Positions 34,020 to 42,748 of a stretch of 64,000 bases of DNA are shown one piece after another; positions within the stretch are counted from its first letter, which is position 1; every line of letters starts with the position of its first letter. Origin of the DNA: Sphingomonas sp. NFR15 (GTDB lineage: Bacteria; Pseudomonadota; Alphaproteobacteria; Sphingomonadales; Sphingomonadaceae); NCBI RefSeq assembly GCF_900103265.1, contig NZ_FMWX01000008.1, forward strand, positions 162,071 through 226,070. Direction: 5' to 3'. The notes under the pieces are model-generated. The model was given only the letters and a program-made list of their open reading frames with translations. It ran no database searches and had not been told where the DNA came from. Made by a program: the position numbers and the translations under genes.

Positions 34020-34530
34020 GGCCTCGCTGTTCGGAGCTGATCGGGCTGCGAACGATGTCTTTGTAGCCTTTTGTCCGGCCGATCGGAAGCGGCTGAATAC
34101 CGATGGCGGCGGACGCCCGAGCCTCCTCGACTGGACTCAACGCACATGACTTCAACACCAAAACCCCGCCCTCAGCCGCGCGCTTGGTCTGACGACCAGG
34201 CGCACTACACGGCAGCTTTTCGACATAGCATTTGTTCTTCCGCCGAGCGCCGGCCCTTCCGCCCACAGGGCGGAGCTGGCCCAGCGGGATTCCGGAACGA
34301 CCTCCATGAATGGACCATCGACATGACCCAGGGACCATGGATCAATCCTGATAGATTTAGCACACCCTACGCACCTGAAGGTGCAGGATTCCCACGGCGT
34401 TTCAGTGACTTATCGCGAATGCGACGTGTGTCACGGCGTGGGACAGGTGCGAGGCCCGTGGACTTCCCCGTAATTTCCGGGGGTTAGCCGTGCCACGCGG
34501 CAACACGCGTAGGCTGCATCCCAATTCCCT
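34020..34530. other. Gap upstream of the transfer operon; possible oriT region, possible small Cys-rich ORF
   Basis: No firm gene. At about 34330-34475 one frame encodes 'SVTYRECDVCHGVGQVRGPW', a Cys-x-x-Cys-His-Gly pattern, but lacks a normal start. As the region between the 33798 gene and the relaxase operon it is a plausible place for oriT; I cannot define a nick site. Confidence 0.4.
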
Positions 34531-34559
34531 TTGCCGCTATCCGTGCGATCCGCTATAAC
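34531..34559 (+). promoter_or_regulatory. Sigma-70-like promoter of the transfer operon
   Basis: TTGCCG and TATAAC separated by exactly 17 bases. Transcription would start near 34566, about 43 bases before the TTG start. Confidence 0.7.
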
Positions 34560-34582
34560 TAAGGCCGCTTTCTCAAGTCCCC

Positions 34583-34608
34583 ACCAGCCTCTCTGCTAGG
34601 AGGCTGGT
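34583..34608 (+). promoter_or_regulatory. Hairpin sequestering the ribosome site of the RHH gene
   Basis: ACCAGCCTC (34583-34591) and GAGGCTGGT (34600-34608) pair perfectly around an 8-base loop. The AGGAGG ribosome site (34598-34603) is partly in the right arm and the TTG start is the next base, so translation is probably limited or regulated. Confidence 0.65.
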
Positions 34609-34899
34609 TTGTCCTCGACGACACGACACTGCACGGTCCGGCTCGACCGCAAGCAATATGATCGCATTCTGGCCCTCGCGGTGGACCAGAACTGCAAGCC
34701 TTCCGACATCATCCGGGCGGCCGTCGATGCCTATCTCGGCACCGCGAGCGTCATCACATTGAGTCACCGCCGGCTGGCGCGGATCAGCGAGTTCATGCAG
34801 CTCGCGCTCGACGTCATCATCAGCGAGCAATTTCCCGAATTCCGCGAGCGGATCATCGCCAATACGGACAAGCGCCTGGAGCAGTATCATGGCGCGTAA
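34609..34899 (+). CDS. Ribbon-helix-helix (CopG-like) protein of the transfer operon
   Basis: 96 residues starting with TTG, supported by AGGAGG six bases upstream. The N-terminal 45 residues form a ribbon-helix-helix: strand 'HCTVRLDRKQYDRIL' and helices 'QNCKPSDIIRAAVDAYL'. The rest is helical and ends 'KRLEQYHGA'. Such proteins bind near oriT and the operon promoter, assisting the relaxase and repressing transcription. It overlaps traD by 11 bases. Confidence 0.75.
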   Translation: MSSTTRHCTVRLDRKQYDRILALAVDQNCKPSDIIRAAVDAYLGTASVITLSHRRLARISEFMQLALDVIISEQFPEFRERIIANTDKRLEQYHGA

Positions 34900-37192
34900 G
34901 GACATCCGCAGCGACGGTCGTGCCATTCCGCTGACCCACCATTCGGCGCGTGGCAAGGTTCACCGCAACGCCGGCAATTTCACGCGCGGAAGTCAGCTTC
35001 TGACGCATGAGATGCTGATGTGGTTTTCAGGCGCCAGGCTCCCCTTCATCCTGTGGTTCTTCAGCTTCCTGGCCGCCTGGTTCGTCATCATGTCGCTCAA
35101 GCTCGACGAGCACGGCTTCCAGCTCGTCTGCATGAAGCTCTACGCCATGCTGTGGGACTGGGTCGGCCTCGACCCGGCCAAGCGCGTCAACGTCACCCTG
35201 CCTAACGGCGAGATCCACCGCACGATCATGGCCGTCGTGCAGTATATGCCGGACGTTCAGAAGGCGTGGAGCGTCGCGGTGCGCGGCCTGCTTGGCGCCA
35301 TCCTCGTCTCCATCTTTCTCACCATCCCGCTGACGATCTGGTTCGTCGATATGTCCCGGCGCCGTGGCCGATCGATCCTGCAGGAGCGGCATGAGCGAGG
35401 CGCCATGCTGGTCGATCGCGATCTGCTCCTCGCCGAAGTCTCACAGCACAACTTGGCCGCCTTCGAGAAGGAAGCACGGGAATGCCTGCCGGACCTCTCG
35501 CCAAGGCAGGTGCTCCGCCTGTCGTTCGCGGCGCGGAAGGCAGCCGGAATCCACCATCCCTATAGCCTCGCGGGCATCCCGTTTCCGCACCGGATGGAGC
35601 AGTCGCACACGATGCTGATCGGTACCACCGGCTCGGGCAAGACGACCGAGCTGCGCAGCCTCGTGAGGCAGATGCGCGAGCGCCAGGATAGCGCGGTCAT
35701 CTTCGATCTCACCGGGGCTTATGTGGAGGCATTCTACGATACAGACCGGGACACGATCCTCAATCCGATGGACCGGCGCTGCCCGGCCTGGTCGATCTTT
35801 TCCGACTGCCGCACCCACAGCGAATTCACTGCCGCCGCCGCAGCGCTGATCCCGTCGGACGGCGGCTCCTCCGAGCCGTTCTGGGCGCTTGCCGCACGCA
35901 CCCTTTTCATCGAGATGTGCGTGCGGCTGCAGGAGCGTGGCGAGACCACGAATCTTGCCTTGTCCGAGCATCTGATGACCGCCGATCTGAAGCGGGTCCA
36001 TCGCTATCTACAGAACACCATCGCCGACCCGCTTACCGCCCCCGAAGCGGCCCGCATGGCGGAGTCGATCCGCGCCGTCTTCAACACCAATGCCCAGGTT
36101 CTGCGCTTTCTCCCTGACGAGGGTCCGCGCTTCTCGATCCGCGACTGGATCACGGGCGAGAAGAAGCCAGGATCAATCCTCTTCATCACCTCCAACTATG
36201 TCGACCTGCCGATGAACCGGGCGCTGCTCACGCTCTGGATGGACCTCGCGATCAACCGGCTCATGACCATGCCGCGCACCCGGACCTTAAGGACCTGGTT
36301 CATGTTCGACGAGCTCGGCGCGCTGCACCGACTGCCGGCCATCGAAAACGGTCTCCAGACCGCCCGCGCCTTCGGCGGCGCGATGATCCTCGGCATCCAC
36401 AGTTTCGAGAAACTGGTCGAGGTGTACGGCGAGCAGGGCGCTCGCAATCTCGCCTCGCTCGCCCGCTCCAAACTCATCCTGGCGACGGCCGATCTCGACA
36501 CCGCCGAGCAGTGCGCGCGCTATATCGGCAACCGTGAAGTTCGCCAGATGGATGAGGCTTATAGCTACGGCTACAACAACACGCGTGACGCCTCGACGCT
36601 GACCCCGCGCAAGCAAGTCGAACCGCTCGTCATTGCCGATGACATCACGAACCTGCCTTCGATGCACGGGTTCGTGAAGTTCCCCGACGGCTTTCCCGCC
36701 GCTCGCATCAAGCTCGAGTGGAAAGACTATCCCGAGGTCTCCACAGGCTTCGTGCCCCGCCCCGACATGAAGCCAGTACGGTCCAAGCGCGGAGATGAGG
36801 TGTTCGAGGGTGAGGAGAGTGGTGAAGCCGGTGGGCGGGACGGCGCGGGTCAGGTGATCGAGGAGGCCGTCGAGCCAGTCAATGTGGCCAAGGAGATGGC
36901 CGCGCGGATCCTCTCGGCCGAGGCGGAAGACGAGAAGGACCCGAACAGCACGGCCGTCCGCGAGAACAACGCCGATCGCGACGGCCAGCCCTCCCGCGTG
37001 CATGCCGCCGACACGGCGCAGGCCGCCCGTGCGGCAGTCGAGCAGGAGACGGTGCAGGCGCGCGACCGTGACGATCGGCGGGACGGCCGCGGCCACCATA
37101 TCGCGCGCCAGGTCGAGGACCAGACGATCGTCGAGCTGCGGCAGGATTTCTCTGCCGGCCGCGAGGCTGATGGCATGGATATGGGGATCTAG
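34889..37192 (+). CDS. traD: TraD-type type IV coupling protein
   Basis: 767 residues. Two membrane segments near residues 47-70 ('PFILWFFSFLAAWFVIM') and 130-152 ('LLGAILVSIFLTIPLTIWF'). The ATPase core has Walker A 'IGTTGSGKTTE' near 244 and Walker B 'WFMFDELGAL' near 470, then 'GLQTARAFGGAMILGIHSFEKL', the arginine-containing motif of the family. The C-terminal 130 residues are acidic and disordered, as in TraD proteins that bind the secretion machinery. It hands the relaxase-DNA complex to a type IV secretion system, none of whose genes are in the window. Confidence 0.9.
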   Translation: MARKDIRSDGRAIPLTHHSARGKVHRNAGNFTRGSQLLTHEMLMWFSGARLPFILWFFSFLAAWFVIMSLKLDEHGFQLVCMKLYAMLWDWVGLDPAKRVNVTLPNGEIHRTIMAVVQYMPDVQKAWSVAVRGLLGAILVSIFLTIPLTIWFVDMSRRRGRSILQERHERGAMLVDRDLLLAEVSQHNLAAFEKEARECLPDLSPRQVLRLSFAARKAAGIHHPYSLAGIPFPHRMEQSHTMLIGTTGSGKTTELRSLVRQMRERQDSAVIFDLTGAYVEAFYDTDRDTILNPMDRRCPAWSIFSDCRTHSEFTAAAAALIPSDGGSSEPFWALAARTLFIEMCVRLQERGETTNLALSEHLMTADLKRVHRYLQNTIADPLTAPEAARMAESIRAVFNTNAQVLRFLPDEGPRFSIRDWITGEKKPGSILFITSNYVDLPMNRALLTLWMDLAINRLMTMPRTRTLRTWFMFDELGALHRLPAIENGLQTARAFGGAMILGIHSFEKLVEVYGEQGARNLASLARSKLILATADLDTAEQCARYIGNREVRQMDEAYSYGYNNTRDASTLTPRKQVEPLVIADDITNLPSMHGFVKFPDGFPAARIKLEWKDYPEVSTGFVPRPDMKPVRSKRGDEVFEGEESGEAGGRDGAGQVIEEAVEPVNVAKEMAARILSAEAEDEKDPNSTAVRENNADRDGQPSRVHAADTAQAARAAVEQETVQARDRDDRRDGRGHHIARQVEDQTIVELRQDFSAGREADGMDMGI

Positions 37193-37195
37193 TCG

Positions 37196-40100
37196 GTGCT
37201 CTCCGTCGCCTCTGTCCGATCCGCTTCCGGTGCCGCCGGCTACTTCGCAAAGGACGACTATTACACCGCCGAGGACAGCTCCGATGTCAGTGTCTGGGGC
37301 GGCGAGGGTTCCGCCGAGCTGGCCCTATCTGGCGAGGTAACGAAGGACGCGTTCGAGGGCATCCTCAATGGCATCCTGCCAGGCGGCGAAGCGATCGCAC
37401 AGGTGGAGAACCGGCGATCGGGCGTCGATCTTACCTTCTCGGCACCGAAGTCGGTTTCGCTCCTCGCCTACGTCACCGGCGACAAGCGCATCCTCGGCGA
37501 GAACGGCGCCAACATGAAGGCCGTGGCCCGCGCCATGGCATGGGTAGAGAAGAACCTTGCCGAGGGTCGCAAGGATGTGGAGGGGCGCAAGGTCCCGGTG
37601 CAGACCGGCAACCTCGTCTATGCTCTTTTCCAGCATGACACGAGCCGGGCGCTCGATCCCCAGGCACATGTCCATGCAGTGATCGCCAATTTGACCAAGA
37701 TGCCGGACGGCAAATGGCAGGCGCTCCATGCGGACAAGATCTGGAGCAACAATACGGTGATCGGCTCGATCTATCACGCCTTCCTCCGCGAGGAGATGGA
37801 GAAGCTCGGCTACCAGGTCGAGCTCAAGGGCAAGCACGGCACGTTCGAGATTGCCGGTGTCCCCAAGGCGGTGCTCGACGCTTTCAGCCAGCGGCGGGAA
37901 GCCATCCTCGAGAAAGCCGCCGAGCTTGGGATTACCTCGCCCAAGGGCCGGGATAGCGTCACCACCAACACGCGCGATCCGAAGCTGAACGTCGACGACC
38001 GTGAGGGTCTCCAGCGCGATTGGATCGAGAAAGCGGCCGCTCTGGGTTTCGATGGCAAGGGGCTCCTGGAGGCGGCGCTGGCGCGGTCCGCGCAGCGCGA
38101 GCCGGGCGGCGCGCTCGAACGCGGCTATCGTGCCGTCACCGACGCGCTGACGAGCGCGTGGGACAAGGTCGGCGGCATTCTCAAAACGCACGATCCGCTC
38201 GTGGATCGCGCCCTGGCGCGGGTGACCCATTCACCTGCGGAGGCGCGGGCTCAACTCGCTGTCGCGTCCGCAGTGCGCATCCTTTCCGAGCGCGAAGCGG
38301 CCTTCAACGTCAATCAGCTCGGCAAGACCGCGCTAGACCTTGGTTTGAAGGGTGTGACGGTCGACCACGTCGAGCAGCGGGTCGCCCGGCTCGTCGAGCG
38401 CGGACAGCTCATCGCCGGCGAGGCGCGCTTGGGCGATACCCGGCCGCGGATGGTGACGACGCAGGAGGCGCTCAGAGCCGAGGAACGCATCCTCGCGGCG
38501 GTCGAGGAAGGGAAGGGGCGATCCCTCCCGCTGATCGACGCGAGCGAGGCGCCGGCGCGGCTGCAAGCGGTTGCGCCCCATGAGCTCAATGCCGGGCAGC
38601 TTGCCGCCGCGACCATGATCCTTTCGTCCGCAGATCGCACGGTGGTGGTGCAAGGCATCGCCGGCGCGGGCAAGTCGACCATGCTGCAAGCGGTCGCGCG
38701 CGTCGCGGAGGGGGAAGGCCGCGCCGTCACGGGCCTCGCCTTCCAGAACAAAATGGTCGCCGACCTTGCCGACGGCGCCGGGATCAAGTCGCAGACGATC
38801 GCGTCCTTCATTCTCGCCAACGAGCGGCATGTCGCAACCCGGCAGGGAGACGTTTACGAGCAGGCGCGAGCCGCCTTCGCCGGCCAGATGCTCATCGTCG
38901 ATGAAACCTCGATGGTCTCGAGCGACGATATGCTGAAGCTGCATCAGATCTCGGCCGCGCTTGACGTCGGCAAGCTCGTTCTCGTCGGCGACCGCCAACA
39001 GCTCTCGTCGATCGATGCCGGCAAATCCTTCGCGCTCATCCAGGCGGGCGGTGGGACCATGGCGCGCATGGATGAGAATATCCGGCAGCGAACCGACCAG
39101 CTTCGGACGGTCGCCGCGCTCGCGAATGTCGGTGAGGCGGGGCAGGCGATGAAGGTGCTTGGCGAAAAGATCATCGAGCACCAAAGCCCCGCGCTCCACG
39201 CGGCTGAGATGTGGCTTGGGCTGTCGCCCGCCGATCGCGACGCGACGGCGGTTTTTGCCTCCGGCCGCGCCTCGCGCGCGGTCATCAATCAGCGCATCCA
39301 GGACGGGCTCGCGACCGAGGGGAGCGTGCGGGGAGAAGGAATCCACCTCACCGTCGTCGAGCGGGTGAACACAACCCGCGAGGAGCTTCGCTATGCCTCG
39401 ACTTACCAGGCGGGGCAGACACTCGAGGTTGGCAGGGGAGGGGGGCGGGACGTCGGCCTGGCTGCCGGCCGCTATCAGGTCGATAAGATCCACCCCAATG
39501 GCAAGATCGATCTCCTGGACGGTCGCCGGCGTATTCGGTTCGATCCGCAAAAGCTGTCCCCCACCGAGAAGCGCGACCGCCTTCAACTCAGCGACAAGAA
39601 GGGTCTGCACCTCCGGGAAGGCGATCGTGTCCGCTGGACTGCCAACGACAAGGAGCGGGGGCTGCACAATGCGGCCCTCGCGAAGGTCCTTACGATCGAT
39701 GCGAACGGGGTCACCGTTGAGACGGCGGCGAAGGAACGGCTAACGCTCGATCTTGGTGATCCGATGCTCTCGCGGCTGGATCTCGCTTATTCCCTCAACA
39801 TGCACATGGCGCAGGGCATCACCACCGACAAGGCGATCACCGTCATGTCGAGCCAGGAGCGCAATCTTTCCAACCAACGCCTGTTCAACGTCGGCGTCAC
39901 TCGCGTGCGCGACGAACTGACGATGGTGGTCGACAATAGGGAAAAGCTCGAGCGCCAGCTCGACAACAACCCCGGGAACAAGACGTCCGCGCTCGAAACG
40001 ATCGGACGCCTCGACGTCGACCGCGAACGCGCGCGATCCCCAGGTGCCGGCTCGCGCGAAAAATTTGACCCGGGTCCGGTAGACCTCAAGGATCTGCCGC

Positions 40101-40252
40101 CACTGCCGGGCGATCCTTCGCCTCCGGCCGATCTCGGCGGCAAGGCGTCGCCGCCCAAGGTCGACAAACTAAGATCACCGCCCAACGTCAAGCCCGACTG
40201 CGGCGACGTGCTGCCGCCGCTGCCGGAACGCAGCCTGGGGCTCGATCTGTGA
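37196..40252 (+). CDS. MobF-family relaxase-helicase (TraI/TrwC-like)
   Basis: 1018 residues from a GTG start three bases after traD. The relaxase domain (1-290) has the paired tyrosines Tyr22-Tyr23 in 'AKDDYYTAED' and the metal site 'DPQAHVHAVI' near 156, with 'GVDLTFSAPKSVSLL' between. The RecD-like helicase follows: 'GIAGAGKSTML' near 490, 'LIVDETSMVSS', 'LVGDRQQLSSIDAGKSF' and the C-terminal 'GVTRVRDELTMVV'. The last 80 residues are Pro-rich. It nicks oriT, stays bound to the 5' end and unwinds the strand. Length is shorter than F TraI (1756) but near TrwC (966). Confidence 0.92.
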   Translation: MLSVASVRSASGAAGYFAKDDYYTAEDSSDVSVWGGEGSAELALSGEVTKDAFEGILNGILPGGEAIAQVENRRSGVDLTFSAPKSVSLLAYVTGDKRILGENGANMKAVARAMAWVEKNLAEGRKDVEGRKVPVQTGNLVYALFQHDTSRALDPQAHVHAVIANLTKMPDGKWQALHADKIWSNNTVIGSIYHAFLREEMEKLGYQVELKGKHGTFEIAGVPKAVLDAFSQRREAILEKAAELGITSPKGRDSVTTNTRDPKLNVDDREGLQRDWIEKAAALGFDGKGLLEAALARSAQREPGGALERGYRAVTDALTSAWDKVGGILKTHDPLVDRALARVTHSPAEARAQLAVASAVRILSEREAAFNVNQLGKTALDLGLKGVTVDHVEQRVARLVERGQLIAGEARLGDTRPRMVTTQEALRAEERILAAVEEGKGRSLPLIDASEAPARLQAVAPHELNAGQLAAATMILSSADRTVVVQGIAGAGKSTMLQAVARVAEGEGRAVTGLAFQNKMVADLADGAGIKSQTIASFILANERHVATRQGDVYEQARAAFAGQMLIVDETSMVSSDDMLKLHQISAALDVGKLVLVGDRQQLSSIDAGKSFALIQAGGGTMARMDENIRQRTDQLRTVAALANVGEAGQAMKVLGEKIIEHQSPALHAAEMWLGLSPADRDATAVFASGRASRAVINQRIQDGLATEGSVRGEGIHLTVVERVNTTREELRYASTYQAGQTLEVGRGGGRDVGLAAGRYQVDKIHPNGKIDLLDGRRRIRFDPQKLSPTEKRDRLQLSDKKGLHLREGDRVRWTANDKERGLHNAALAKVLTIDANGVTVETAAKERLTLDLGDPMLSRLDLAYSLNMHMAQGITTDKAITVMSSQERNLSNQRLFNVGVTRVRDELTMVVDNREKLERQLDNNPGNKTSALETIGRLDVDRERARSPGAGSREKFDPGPVDLKDLPPLPGDPSPPADLGGKASPPKVDKLRSPPNVKPDCGDVLPPLPERSLGLDL

Positions 40253-40295
40253 CTACCGAACCGGCCGGTTTGCCGGATAGATGAAGGAGACGACG

Positions 40296-40499
40296 ATGAG
40301 TGGATGGGATTTCGACGACGTCGGGAAATTCGGAAGCGACAAAGCGGCCGAGGACTTCGCCAAGCGCAACAACGTGGATCCGCGGGACATCCGTATCCGC
40401 GAAAAGGGCGACGGCGTGGAGCTGGAGATCCGGCGCTCCAGTCTGGAGGGCCGCGGCCTCAAGGACAGCGGCGAGGGGCGCCGCGACGGCTGGAGCTGA
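40296..40499 (+). CDS. Small acidic-basic plasmid protein
   Basis: 67 residues from ATG 40296 (AAGGAG upstream). Begins 'MSGWDFDDVGKFGSDKAAEDFAKRNNVDPRDI', then basic 'IRRSSLEGRGLKD'. No known family. Forty-three bases after the relaxase gene, so likely in the transfer transcript. Confidence 0.6.
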   Translation: MSGWDFDDVGKFGSDKAAEDFAKRNNVDPRDIRIREKGDGVELEIRRSSLEGRGLKDSGEGRRDGWS

Positions 40500-40555
40500 C
40501 AGGCAGCAGCGTCGGCGCGGGGCGCGAGCCTCGTGCCCCAACCGGGAGAGGTCCA

Positions 40556-40789
40556 ATGTCTCAGATTTTCGATCAGCTTGGCCGACTTGCGCTTGGCAGT
40601 TCGCTCCTTCTTGTCGCAGCGGCGATTGTGATCGTCATTGCTGCCCGGTTCGCGCCGCGCCTTCGCCACATGTTCAAGCATCGTGCGGTGCGATCACCGG
40701 TAGCAAAACCGTTGCTCAGTAATCGAACGCACGCGACGCAGGCGACGCCGGTCTGGCCGCTGGAGGGCCGCTTCAATGGGGCTCGATGA
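40556..40789 (+). CDS. Small single-span membrane protein
   Basis: 77 residues from ATG 40556 (GGGAGAGG upstream). One membrane helix at residues 11-33 ('LALGSSLLLVAAAIVIVIAARFA'), then a basic cytoplasmic-type tail. It overlaps the next start by 14 bases. Function unknown; position suggests a transfer-related role. Confidence 0.6.
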   Translation: MSQIFDQLGRLALGSSLLLVAAAIVIVIAARFAPRLRHMFKHRAVRSPVAKPLLSNRTHATQATPVWPLEGRFNGAR

Positions 40790-41384
40790 TCGCGACTATA
40801 TGCGCGAGCGCCGGCGCGCAGAAAGCAAAGCGGCGCGCCTCAGCCACGGTTATTCAGGAGGGCGGTATGGGTCCGCTGGGCGCTTCACAACGCACCCGTG
40901 GCAGAAGTGGATTATCCTCCTGTCGGCGCTCTCGATCCTGGTGCCCATGTACGGGGAAATGCAGCGCAAGGGCTGGCTCCCGGATCTGGCGGCCGCGATC
41001 CCGTTTCCAGAGACGGGGTCGGTTACGGTTTCGCGCACGATCAGCGCGGCAGATATCAAGAGCAGGCTGACGGTCGAGGCCAGCGAAGCGAACGCAGTCG
41101 TCCAGCTCTTTGAACCGACGACGAACCGCCACATTCTCTCACTGTATGTGGCGGCCAACAACCGGGTCACCGTACCGGCCCCGATCGGCACTTTTCGAAT
41201 GCGGCTGATCGAGGGGCAGCGATGGCACGGAACGACCCGGTATTTCGGGCCGAACACGTCCTATGAAACGGTGGCAGACCTGATGACATTCGAGCCGCGA
41301 AGCGAGCACATCGTCGACCTGCATCGGAGGCCAGACGGCAATCTCAAGACCCGCGTCATGCTGTCTCGGCCAGTAAGCTTATAG
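40776..41384 (+). CDS. Membrane-anchored conserved plasmid protein
   Basis: 202 residues. A basic N-terminus, one membrane helix near 45-60 ('WIILLSALSILVPMY'), and a beta-rich periplasmic domain ('FRMRLIEGQRWHGTTRYFGP', 'YETVADLMTFEPRS'). It overlaps the previous gene, indicating translational coupling. No family is recognised. Confidence 0.62.
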   Translation: MGLDDRDYMRERRRAESKAARLSHGYSGGRYGSAGRFTTHPWQKWIILLSALSILVPMYGEMQRKGWLPDLAAAIPFPETGSVTVSRTISAADIKSRLTVEASEANAVVQLFEPTTNRHILSLYVAANNRVTVPAPIGTFRMRLIEGQRWHGTTRYFGPNTSYETVADLMTFEPRSEHIVDLHRRPDGNLKTRVMLSRPVSL

Positions 41385-41402
41385 CCAACCAAGTGCCATC
41401 CG

Positions 41403-41437
41403 TGACACTTTACCTAGCGCTTCCGGGTAAAGTGTCA
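41403..41437. repeat. 12-base perfect inverted repeat at a module boundary
   Basis: TGACACTTTACC (41403-41414) and GGTAAAGTGTCA (41426-41437), spacer 11. It lies just after the transfer operon and before unrelated repair genes; possible recombination site, operator or terminator without T run. Confidence 0.6.
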
Positions 41438-41562
41438 TTGATGACAATCCATCACGTCGGATCGGTAGACGTGGCATCAAGCCAGTCCCCGCCAGGTCCA
41501 TCGAGGGCGAGCAGATTGGCCGCTTGCGGGACGGGCTCGGTCACGGTGTCGGTCGTTATTGG

Positions 41563-41943
41563 TCAGCTGCCCAAACGATCACAATCTGACTGCTCTCGAC
41601 ATCCGACATATTCGCCACAAACATGGGCCGCGGCTTGTTGGATTCGATGGGCTTCCTCCGCGACCTCGATATCACCGACGTTGGAGCATGACGCGCCGGC
41701 AATCGAATTCCGGCATTCCCGTTCTTCCGCGTGAGACATTCGCCGGGCAATACTGCGCGGAGCCGACTGCTTATAATCGTCGAGCGCATCGCGAAGCTCG
41801 GCCGGAGCCAGCCATTCGAGATGCTTGGCGCCGCATTGCTTCGCCAACTCAGCCTCATAGCCATGCCAAACCCGATCGTACTTCGACGTCGGACTGGCTA
41901 AGGCCGGGACGGCCACGGCTGCTACGATCCATAGGTAGCGCAT
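41563..41943 (-). CDS. Secreted protein with cysteine-rich C-terminus, unknown
   Basis: 126 residues from the ATG at 41943. A signal peptide occupies residues 1-17 ('MRYLWIVAAVAVPALAS'). The mature part has seven cysteines and a long helix ('IEVAEEAHRIQQAAAHVCGEY'). No known family; proteins like this are often fast-evolving envelope proteins. Confidence 0.5.
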   Translation of the reverse strand: MRYLWIVAAVAVPALASPTSKYDRVWHGYEAELAKQCGAKHLEWLAPAELRDALDDYKQSAPRSIARRMSHAEERECRNSIAGASCSNVGDIEVAEEAHRIQQAAAHVCGEYVGCREQSDCDRLGS

Positions 41944-42171
41944 GTCTATTGCACCATCACAGACTGACATTGGACCTCCAGCGTAGGTGCTCGGGCGCCC
42001 GGCTTTCGGGAAAGCTCGCGCCGCCTATCATGCTTGGAGCGAGCGGGTCGCCCCAATATATCTCTTTCGCACCGAGCGACCGCTGAGTGGTGGAGAGCCG
42101 TCGTTCGAAACCCGCGGCGATCGCTTCGCGTCGTATAGGCTTGCTCCCGACTTCCTGCCGTCCAGATCAGT

Positions 42172-42690
42172 TCACAACACGAGCGCTGGCTGGCGAGGGC
42201 CGCTCGTGATCTCCTCGATGACGAACGTGCGCGCCGGTGGCGTCTCCAACAAATCGACTTCCGGCACGTTCTTGTCGAGCCAATGCATGACCTGACGACG
42301 CAGGATGATGGCCCCATGCCGGTCCTGATAGCGACTGACCTCAGGATTGGCGGCGACGGTGATAATCCGGAACGCGAGCGGATAATCGGCCATTGCCGGT
42401 TCCCAAACGCCGGCAAGATAGAAGAAATTGCCGTCGTCGAGCCGCACGCGATAGCAGCGATCCTTCACGGTCATGTGAAACTCGGAGGCCGGCATGAGAC
42501 AGCGGTGACTAGGGAATGTCTTTCCCTCGGATCGGACGAATCGATACGACGCGCCGTCGCTGAAGCGTGGGTTGGATCCCCATGTCGCCTCGACCATTTC
42601 AAGCTCTGCGCTATTGTCCGGATTGTAGCGAATGATAGCGCGCTTGCTCCCGACAGGAGCATCCGAGTCGAATGGGGTTGGCGAGTCCAT
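42172..42690 (-). CDS. SRAP-like protein lacking the catalytic residues
   Basis: 172 residues from the ATG at 42690. The fold is that of SRAP/YedK proteins: 'RFVRSEGKTFPSHRCLMPA', 'YLAGVWEP', 'RIITVAANPEVS'. Yet it does not begin Met-Cys, and the residues matching catalytic Asn, Glu and His of YedK appear as Tyr/Arg, Met and Gln. It is thus likely inactive as an abasic-site crosslinker, and may bind DNA or regulate its intact neighbour. Divergent from that neighbour over a shared LexA box. Confidence 0.68.
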   Translation of the reverse strand: MDSPTPFDSDAPVGSKRAIIRYNPDNSAELEMVEATWGSNPRFSDGASYRFVRSEGKTFPSHRCLMPASEFHMTVKDRCYRVRLDDGNFFYLAGVWEPAMADYPLAFRIITVAANPEVSRYQDRHGAIILRRQVMHWLDKNVPEVDLLETPPARTFVIEEITSGPRQPALVL

Positions 42691-42695
42691 GCGAA

Positions 42696-42710
42696 GAACA
42701 TAATAAGAAC
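42696..42710. promoter_or_regulatory. LexA (SOS) box between divergent SRAP genes
   Basis: GAAC-ATAATAA-GAAC is exactly the alphaproteobacterial LexA motif (reverse complement GTTC-N7-GTTC). It lies five bases before the leftward start and 39 before the rightward one, so LexA could control both genes. Confidence 0.75.
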
Positions 42711-42748
42711 GATGAGGACTCGCAAGATGGGCTGGAACGGAGCGATCA

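Noticed and set aside
38333..39667. 444-residue minus-strand open frame
   Set aside because: Antisense of the relaxase helicase domain.
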